A stretch of 23,973 nucleotides of DNA from contig NAOQ01000026.1 of the NCBI GenBank assembly GCA_002751075.1, forward strand, positions 63,097-87,069, read 5' to 3'. This DNA is from Ichthyophonus hoferi. Taxonomy: Eukaryota > Opisthokonta > Ichthyosporea > Ichthyophonida > Ichthyophonidae. Under the pieces are notes generated by a model. It did no database searches, was not told where the DNA came from, and saw only the letters and a list, made by a program, of their open reading frames with translations. Numbering within the stretch: the first letter of the stretch is position 1; every line of letters starts with the position of its first letter. The position numbers were made by a program, and so were the translations under genes. Shown one piece after another: positions 11,601 to 21,500 of the stretch.

Positions 11601-14003
11601 TCTTTCTTATACAGCTGTAATGGTAGCAAGAGCTAGGTATACTTGCTAAATTTACTAGGTAAGTAAATATCTAAATTAAAATGAAAGTAGTGTGTAGAAC
11701 ATAATCTTAATCAGTGAACTCCGACTGAATGCAAGATGGTACTCGTGTATATTTAGTACACTTGGAGTTGATGTAATGAACTATATATAAGTTATATATA
11801 GGTAACTACTCCTATCTATTTATTTATTTTCTCTTCTGTCTTGCATTTATCTTATAGTGTTCTCATGAATAGCTAGCCCGATGTTAGAACTTTCCCATGA
11901 ATTTACTAATTAATTTATTAATTAATTGATTTATTAAGATAGTTCAGAGTAGTAAAATCATTCTGATATGTAGATCTCTTGGTGACGGATAAGATTTATA
12001 TTTGGTGGTAAATAAATCATTCAATGGTGATAATAATGTAGCTGTTGTATTCTTACATAAGAGAAACGAATGAAACCCGATCAAGCATACTTTTGCATAT
12101 AAGTGATTTGCATATACATATATTATAACCTATTTAGATTTTTGTGTGTATGTACATTATAAATCATTTGCATGTAGTACGATTGTATTAGTAATTGTGT
12201 TAGAGATTTCATGTTAAGAGAGGTGGAAGAGGAAGCCTTAGGGAGTGGGTGGAAATTTGTCTTTTTTTATAGAAATAATAGTAACTCTCTGACCCCACAG
12301 TGAAGGGAGACGATCCATTGAGTTCTATTTAGCTGCTGGTGCAACACAGTGGGAGGCTACCCAGGTCCTGATACAAGATGTATGTGATATATATTTTTTT
12401 ATTTTCTTACAGTTTCATAGATGTATGATGCACATTTTTATTCCTGTTGGAACACTCAACGTCCTTGGTAATATGAGTTATATATAAATACTCTTATCTA
12501 TATACCATTAATATTTGTTAATAAAATATTACAGGAGAAATATTTCCATCACCAGCTATTGTAGATCCCACTTGTTTAGTAAGAAACCCTCCTTTAAATC
12601 TAACAAATATAAACATACTAAAGGGCCACCAATCCTTAATGAAGAGAGGCATTTGTCTTTAATGCATTAAAATTATATATACTGTCCTTATTTTAACTTC
12701 CTAATTTCATTACCAGATTAAAATCTGATCCACACCGCATGCTACTACTTTATTAGTACGGTAGTGTAACATTAAATGCTTGGTTAGTAGTAAACTATTC
12801 TAAGCAAATGTGAATGCTAATGGCTATATATTTATGAGTCTAATAGAAGCTACCTATAATGCGAATTACCTGATACTTCTTTGACAGGTAAACAAATGTC
12901 TTACAATTACGGGATAATGTATGTATATATAGTGTATATTATTTCAACATGTCCATTGCCATATTATATATGTAATATTTGTGTTTTCACATGTTCCTTA
13001 TGGTGAAAATGTCATCCTTATATATTTCTTTCTATCATTATCTGCTTAATCATTATATGTTTCTGGTTTTTCATTTATCCAGCTGCATATGAGATAGGTT
13101 TTGGTCATGTCTGCCTTCTGTAAAAATGTAATTAAGTATACTGATCTTTCTCAGTGGATGTATATATAAGGTAGTTGTATTGGCAATGTAGTAGTATATT
13201 CAAAATAGTACAGTGTAAGTTTTGCAAACGTACCAATTCATTTACTTCTTGGTCATCGTCATTTTATTGCCTGCTATGTTCTATCCTCACATATTCTTTA
13301 TATTTCCTACAGTCTCTTCGTGTGGCTATGATGCCGACGCTCAACGGAATGAATATAATTGGTCTGGTTTCCATTCCTGGTATGATGACTGGTCAAATAT
13401 TGGGGGGCTCCACCCCGCAACAAGCTGCCCGTTACCAAGTAATTACTCTTATACTATACACTATCTCTTACTCTCCTCCTCTCTGCATAATGATTGGTTA
13501 TTAGGTTTTATTAGTGTGTAATAAATAATTATTACCAGAGTGCTATGAAAACATTATCAAGCGTAATTTGCAAATGAAAACATTCAATGGTGCATTATAG
13601 TTGATATTGTTATGGCTAGAGCATTTATTCTCAAATGAATCGCCTTGTAAAGTGAGAAATGAAAAGAAGGGTAATATGGAGACAAAATATTGCTAAGGTA
13701 TTATAAGTAAAGAATTTATTGTGCTCGTTTTTCAACTACACTAACCAAATGCTCTCCCTTTTCTGTCTCTTCTTTCAGATTGTCATTATGTTCATGATTT
13801 GTGCAAATGTGGGACTAGGCTGCATCATAGCGATTTATCTGACTGTGCTTGCTGTATTTGATAAGAACCACCGCCTCCTCTCGCATAAAGTCGTCAAGAG
13901 AAAGAATAGCAGTGGGGGCATCCTGGCTAAGACATACTATCATGTTAGACATCTATTTAACCATTATGTCTCTAAAAGGAGTGGCTATCAGGAGATCAAG
14001 TGA
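8637..14003 (+). CDS. UPF0014 membrane protein, FetB/YbbM/STAR2 type (8 exons)
   Basis: Exons 8637-8695, 9284-9356, 10257-10317, 10713-10877, 11289-11418, 12301-12379, 13313-13438 and 13779-14003 join in frame (intron phases 2, 0, 1, 1, 2, 0, 0) into 305 residues. The family is the polytopic permease half of the FetAB/STAR1-STAR2 transporter. Diagnostic stretches: LHLGLTERL then IRCVVQL (residues 49-55), where fungal and plant relatives have LGL...RC/FxxQL; QYLIPMTGMLLGN (134-146); LAAGAT (173-178); and IGLVSIPGMMTG (205-216), the most conserved block, followed by LGGSTPQQAARYQ. Several hydrophobic helices lie between them, ending near residue 258. A basic, Lys/Arg-rich tail of about 45 residues follows and is longer than in E. 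coli FetB. The ATG at 8637 is supported by an upstream in-frame TGA; a second ATG lies two codons later. Exon 2 (73 nt) was found only by frame and homology and has a good CAG/GTATGT frame. Substrate (metal ion or sugar nucleotide) is not determinable here. Confidence 0.93.
9000..9200. repeat. Degenerate TATTA/TATGC pentamer array in UPF0014 intron 1
   Basis: About 200 bases of TTATGTTATGCT, TATCTTATCTTATG and CTATATTACGC-like strings in a loose 5-base register, resembling the array at 3665-4007. The rest of the intron (8696-9283) holds nothing else that I recognise. Confidence 0.6.
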
Positions 14004-17000
14004 TTAGAATAAGCTCATTTAAAAATCCTCAAAGCCTAGCCTATTAAACTATTCTGTTATACGATTGTGAGTCCTGGCTTTCTTGTCTTTCCGTGGCTAA
14101 TTATGTCATGCATTGGAATATGACAATGTACTAACCGAAAACTTCATAATGTCCTTGATTAAGATTTATAAATGTTAAGAAGCGTTTTAGAATGAGATTC
14201 CACTTGGTGGTTAAGACTTGGGCATTAATTAATGATGAATAATTAACTTAATGACGTCCCGAATTGTGTTTAATTAGGGACTGGATGTTTAGTTTTGTCT
14301 AGAGTGAACATCTACCGTGGTTTTAAATAGTATTGGTCATTGGGTTTTAATCATATGCATAGTGGCTTATGATGCTCATGGTATGTAAGTTTCAGAATGT
14401 TTCTTTGAATAATCACTGGAAAACTTGCTCAGAGCATGTTCCAAAACAATCATCTTAAGTTCTCATTGGGTAATAATTTAACCTGGGCTGATTAACATGT
14501 GGTCAACTTGGTCTTGACCTGGATTGAACAAATATGTAACCATCATACACAGACTTAGCCTGAATCCCGAATACAAGTTGCAATTAGTAAATGCAAGTAT
14601 AGTTTCAAAATAAATTGTAGTAAGTATGACAGAGCAAAGGACAAATACCCTTAGAAGGACTGCCTCTGACTATAAACGTAAATCAGTTACTGCAACTAAT
14701 ACCAGTATAGGATCTGTAGGTCTCTGGGAAACGAAACGCCGAGTTGAACTTTTGCCTGATTCAAGTACCAGATTCAAATGACACCCATATGTCAAGATAG
14801 TTAAGAAATTATTGCAACCCAAGTGAAAATTCTGATTCAAGAAGAAGGAGATCTCAAATATCTGTTGGGTGATAATCCTTCCACTACCTTAAAGATAGGT
14901 GCAGGGTCCCTCTGATAACCTTAGGCCCATCACTGGAGCCTGAGTTTAAAACTACGTTAATTTCCTTTTTTGAATAGAAAGGAGTACAGTCATCTTTTTG
15001 GTACGTGAAAACTAAATCTCTTCACTTGTCTCCAACTTTCTTCATTATGCTATCCTATATGCAAACTTTATTTTTGTAACGAACTACCCAATTCTGGCCC
15101 CCACTGAGCGCCCGGAGTTTTAATATGTAGTTTAGAGTAGTTTCGGCATTGAGCAAGCTTCAAAGTAGGCCTTTTGCCATTTATAAGCACATATCAGCAC
15201 ATACCACTCTAACTTCCTTGCATTATAGGAAAATATCCCCATGACCACAAACCCGATTTTATCTTAAATTTTTGAAATCACTCTGTAATTTCAGTAACTT
15301 CTGCTCTGTAGCTTCCAAGTTTAAATTATTTAATTGATCACGTTCTGATTGCTACATTACCTATAGTACGGCATAAACATAGAACCATTCTTCTTTGAAT
15401 GACATAAAATTAACTATGTATTATAACAATATCAAGTGAAGAAGAAAAAGATCATTGTATGCTAGTCGACCCCAAAGAGGAGTTAGCACAGCAGACTAGG
15501 AATTTCAACAGTCTAAATCAATCAGACTGCAGAGTGGCTAGTAGCTAAGTACTCGTTTACTTTGTTATCTACACAAGTATATGGGCCAGGTATAAACATT
15601 TACATGTGCCAAATTTAGCTTGTATTTTACTTATTTTCACTTATTATCTTACTGATTTTGAACAGCAGGTAATGATTGCAGAAAAGAAACACAATAATAC
15701 GGTGTCATTGCACTGGGTCCTGCTTCTGTAAAGATAGAGATCTGTATCCTCAAAAAATGGATTACACCATATGTAGACTAATTACAATTTTACCACTAAA
15801 TAATTAGATCTATAACTAGATTAATCTATATAGTATATGTGGCTATATTCAAAAGCACATGGCATGCCCATGTATTAACCGCAATATGTGGAAAATTACC
15901 TGTGTTCAAAGACAATTTGTTAAAATTGAAATGAAAACAAAATGTAATATGGAACATTGCTAAATACGGTGATGTGTTTCTATATCCTATGCTCTCAAAT
16001 GAAACAATTCCCTGGCTTTATTTTACTTACTATTCATTAGGGAGAAAAATAGTAAGCAAAACCTGAATTTGGCAAATATAGCTACATATACGTATAACAT
16101 AGACAAAGTAATTATAATGATAGTCATATAATTAAGTAATACTGGATCTTGAAGTATTCCATATATAAAATACTATGTTTAAAAAGTATGCAAAGATTCT
16201 GTCTGAAACATATTGGGGACTCTTGATTCTGTAGTAATTCTGAATGATGCCTATACAGTTTTTATTTTAAATTCGCCGCTTACAATAGTCAGCTACTATC
16301 TTAAACATGGGTGAAATAATTACTACACAGGTAAAGTTGACAACATTTTGGTTTTCTGTCTATGTTGTTTAAAAGCTATTATGCAAATGAGCAATAAAAC
16401 AAATAGGATTATCATCATATTATTTTGTTGTTATAACATTGTGTCAATATCAGCCCATGTGGTAATTTCCTTATCCATGTTCAAGTTTTCAGCCGACTGT
16501 TGCAAGCAAAGAATTTAGGATGAAAACTGATAACTCTTATTTGATATCATTATAAAATCATGAGCCCCCAATCTATCTCAGACAAAACCATTTTACACTT
16601 TTTAAATATAGCATTTTATATATACTAGTACTTCAGCACCTAATATTAATTAACAGGATAGCTGTAATTATTTAGTTTGCCTATTTTGTGTGTGTGACTA
16701 TATTTGGCATATTTTAAATTTAATTTACAGACTCCTTGATAATCTAATAAGTATACACTCCCGAACCTACTGATATGTAGATTTGGGCCAAATATTTGCC
16801 ATAAATTCATTAAAATGTCTAAAGAGTAAGTTAGTGATTGTATGTAGTAGTCTACACAATATTCTGTCCTCAAAAGGTCTACTTAATTGAAATAAATTAT
16901 TAGATTTAATTTTATATATAGACGTTAATGATTATTTTACATACTGTATGATTTGACCTTGATATTAATTTAATTGACCTAAAGTAAATAAAAAAATCTT

Positions 17001-18561
17001 TAAACTCCAGGAGCAATAATGTTCTTTTGGCGAAGGAGTCATTTCTAGTGAGCCGAAGTGAAGTCAAACGAAAATAGTCTTTACTCAATGAAGGCATTGA
17101 TAAAACCAAATCTTTCAAAGGAAAAAAATTATACAGACCAACACAGAAAGAAAATAATTCAAAAGATCCAAATGGTATGATCTTCAGAGATGTTTTCTTT
17201 CCATGACTTATTTTGTCTCATTAAAGGATAACAAATATTAACTTTATAATACAGGTAGCTATGGTCAATACTTATTCAAATGGCGAACACTGCTTTTTAT
17301 TCCCATGTGGGTATGATAATAAAGATGGCAATAAAATCAGTATGGTTACATTTTCATTATTATTTTAGATATTTTTTAAGTTGTGTTTGTTGAAGAGTTA
17401 AAGTAATTATCAGTGTCCTTTAAAGGTGAAATAAGAGCCAATCGGTGAACGATTATATAAATAGTTTTTATGATTGATCTATGATCTCTATTTATCGTAA
17501 TATTGATATTACGTATTATGTAATAAATTTGAACTTATCACATCAAAATTTAATTATGTTTAATAATTACTTACTACTATTATAATTATCATAAAGAAAA
17601 TAATAAATTAATTACATTTTTTATGCATATCGTTAACTTTGTGGTTTATCTTTCTAAAAGGACCCGGACTTGGGTCAATTTATACATGTGGATGCTATGT
17701 GGCTATATATACCAATACACTTGGTATCAAGGTTAACCACAGGAATTAGGAATTCAATTAAAAGAAACTTGTCGGAATTGTAGATGTCTTATTAATATCC
17801 TGTAGAAATGAATATATAGTTTTAGATATAGACTAATTATATATAGCTCAATATTGTTTTCAATCTTGACGACGCGAACGAATTAATAGTTATTGCTTAC
17901 ATTATCTGTAAAATTAACCAATAATGTTCTTTCTAGATGTAAGATAGGTGAAACTTCTAAATTTATAATATAATGAAACAACCTACAAACATCTAAGAAA
18001 CTTGATATTAAATTGGATTTATACTTTGAAATTTATTTGATACTTGATAATATTATTTAATTTAAAACTAATATTTAGAATTACAGGGTAATAACTTTGT
18101 GTCTATTATGAAAGCTTTACTCTCCGCTCAGGCAAATATTTATCCTAACTGATCGGGTCAAATGAAAGGACATCTATTGGTTGATATAAATAATTAAAAG
18201 GATGTGAATTAGTGATGGTTTACCCGAGGCTCGGGTGCATTTTAACTAAAACTCCCTAAATTATACTACATAAACATGAATATATATATATATATATAAT
18301 ATGAATTAGTTATAATATAAGTTAGTTGTAATGTTTGTAGTGTAATAACCTTACAGTATATTTGCAGATATATATATTAGTTGATTTACCCTATATTAGC
18401 AGGTAAATAACCATATCTGACTATTTAAAATTCCTTCATATATGTACCATAGATACCTGTAGTTCAACTTTGTTTGTGACCCTTAGTTACATTGTTATTC
18501 TCTTGTTGTCTACTAAATTTTAGGTTATCAACTAACATACATTCTTTGCGGGCTAGCGAAC
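14004..18561. other. 4.5-kb intergenic region without a recognised gene
   Basis: No conserved protein is visible in any frame that I could read. From about 14030 to 16000 the sequence lacks the TATATA microsatellites that fill the introns and is slightly richer in GC, so it may once have held something, but I see no terminal repeats or transposase-like reading frame. A 51-codon frame at 14626-14781 and two minus-strand frames (16646-16873, 16912-17118) carry no recognised motif. GC-rich inverted repeats stand out at 17661-17676 and 18222-18236. The last few hundred bases must include the SEL1L promoter; no element can be named with confidence. Confidence 0.55.
18222..18236. repeat. GC-rich inverted repeat ACCCGAG-G-CTCGGGT
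   Basis: Perfect 7-bp arms around a single G in otherwise AT-rich intergenic DNA, about 330 bases upstream of the SEL1L start codon. Confidence 0.8.
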
Positions 18562-21500
18562 ATGGCGTTGCTAAGGACGATATCGTCAGTCCTTATACTG
18601 GTGTTGACCGTCTTACTTTCTCTAGGTAGGTGAGGGAATGTGGTAAGGAAAAGATGAGGGAGAGGTGGTTATGATCTTCGAGAGGATGTATTCTTATTTG
18701 TAACCGGCAGACTACGTTAGCTAGTCTTCTCGGCTATTTTTTTTTTGGTTATTTTCCAGATGAATGCAAGTAAATTTAAATGTATATGCTTTAATATAAA
18801 TATGTTTCTGTGTTTGCTAATATTTATACTCAGCTGTATGTAATAATATTTTTGTCCTGCATAAGAGTAGGGCTTTTGCGAAGATACTCTATATTTATGT
18901 TTGTATGTTTTTATATATGACTACGCAAATCTATATTATACCTGTGTTGCCTGTGTTTTCCTATGAGTAAATGCGAATTGATATATACGTGTGTCCGTGA
19001 TATCCCAATACATAGCAAGCCTGTTTTATCGTTCTTCGCCGCAACTATTCTTTTTCAAAAAAAAATTTTTTGATTTTATATTCTCTTTCCACCCACTATC
19101 ACTCTATTCTTAGTTTCTTTTACTATTTTTTTTCCACATACCTACCTGTTGTTTCAAGTTTTTGTCCTAATCGTACACTATCACACCCCATTCTTTTATC
19201 TTTTTCTGCATAGTTTTTTTCTCTTTCTTTATTATATTGGTATTATCATTATCATTATTATATATATGTATGTGTTAAATGTTTCTAACTATTTTTTCTT
19301 GTTGCTATTATCTCCGCTGTTCTTATATATCTTGGTATAATACCATTTATTATCAGGTTTTAAAGGTCTTTGTTATTGTATTTATTAATATATTGTATTA
19401 ATGTATTAATATATTTTGTAATTATATTTTTGATGTATGCTATCAATGCATTGATTGAGAATTTAACGACCGACTTCCATTGGGCCACTACCTACTATTC
19501 ATTAGTTCAATCACATTGTATGTATTAAAATTATATCTATACTAATTTCTACACTCTTCCCTTTACAGGAGTGGCTGAAATCTTAGACGGTGAGTGAATA
19601 AATGTCAGACACTCTGATACTGTGTTTGCTTCACAAAGACCTGTCATTGGTTCTATGATGGTAGAAATACGAAGTTAAAATTTAATTAAATAAATACATT
19701 GGGTATTTGTCTGTGCTTAACCCCAAATATGAGCATTAATATGATTGAGGAATCATACAATCTTTTTTAAAAAATAGTATGCTAATATCATACTTGAGAC
19801 ATGATTGGTTAATATATATCATGTAAAGATTGTATTAGTGTAATTTAAAACCTGAGGGTGATTGGAGAAAAATAATGCAAGCTTAAGAAGGGGATATATA
19901 TCTCTTACTCATACACTATGCAACCATGCAACTATATAGTCACTAGTGATTACATCCATATTTACCCCCCTTACCCTTCTCCCCTAAATAGAAATATGGG
20001 TACGATTTGTACGTAAACATGTATGTGTGTGTGTGCAATGATATGAGATAATTGGCTTGAACAAGGACTACATAAGCAAGAAATGAAAAATAAAAATAGG
20101 AATGAAAGTTAAATTTAAAATTTAAAATGGGTTGGATATTACAGGTAAGGCTATGTATGAGAGCTATATTCGCCAATCAGACAGCAATGATCCGTCCTAT
20201 GACCCTGACAATGTAGGTGGTAACTGGCAGATATGTTTATATATACTATATATGTCTGTGTTAGTACATACTATAAGTGGGTTAGTATGTATGTTTTTGT
20301 GTTGCTTTATATACGTGTACGTTTGGGTTTTAGCTGATAATATAGGATAGTATTGGATGTATTATGATATAATGAGATAAGATACGATATTAGAAGATAT
20401 AATATAATGCACTAGTATAGACTTATAAAATGGGGCAATATAGGCTATGATATGATATGATATGATGTAATATGAATATATATGTATATATGTACCTATA
20501 CATATGTAACCCTATAATCAATTTTATATGTATATGAATGGTTGAATGACCAAGGAATCTATACACTAGGCATTGTTATACCTCGTGGATTCGGCACAAA
20601 CCAATTATCCGCCAGCCATGGAGCGACTAATCCCTCTCTTATTGGTGGGTCATCATCATCACATTCACCAATCACCTTTAAATGTTAATTTCACATCCCG
20701 TAATGAATATAATATACCATTGGTGTAAAGTGTGTATAGGTTACATAGATGTATATATATATATATATATATAATTTAAATATCATTAATACAAAACACG
20801 TGTCTCTGTTGGAATACCTATACATAATATGTATATAATTATGCGAGGATGGTCGTTTATGATTTTCTTTATTACCATATTTAGCCTATCCTAATATATT
20901 AACACTACCACTACCATATATGTATAAAGATATCTTGCGTAATATGATATAGGACAAGGTGTTAATAACAAGCTAAACAGACTAGCACTTTACATCATTT
21001 TAATGGCGTGGTTCTATTGACTGGATGGATTAATGAAGCATCATTATTGGCACAATAAATTGGCTCAGTCAACCATGTAAAAGATGAAGCCGGAAAATAA
21101 AATTATATTATGGAATAGAATACAAGAAATATGTATTGTGTGGTTGTATTTTGATTCAATATATTAAAGGGACATTATTCAAATAAGTATTATTAATAAT
21201 ATTAATCCCCTTTTAAGGACTAATTTTCATTTATGACCTTTGGTTTCTAACCAATGTTATTAATAATTACTATTAGTGTGTGCTTTTAAATTCCTTTTAA
21301 ATTCACATTTTCCTATACTGGCCATCCACGCAACCTGTACCGTGTTTATCCTGTCTTACTTTTCCAATTGCATACAAGATATTAATAATATACGTATATG
21401 ATTGGATGGTGTCCGCAGTTTGGAGAGGGTCTACCACAGAACATAGAGATAGCCGTTAAATATGCCATTGATTTAGCTGCCTTAGGGAATGCTGTGGGAA

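Noticed and set aside
16646-17118. Two minus-strand frames of 75 and 68 codons in the large intergenic region.
   Set aside because: No recognised family, no paired splice sites, and the lengths are within chance for this composition; one fragment (SLSKDYFRLTSLRL) looked mildly coding-like but not enough to call.
18626-18629. Alternative SEL1L exon 1 donor four bases downstream (GTGAGG).
   Set aside because: It shifts the frame and gives a stop within the next exon, while the GTAGGT donor at 18626 keeps the frame.
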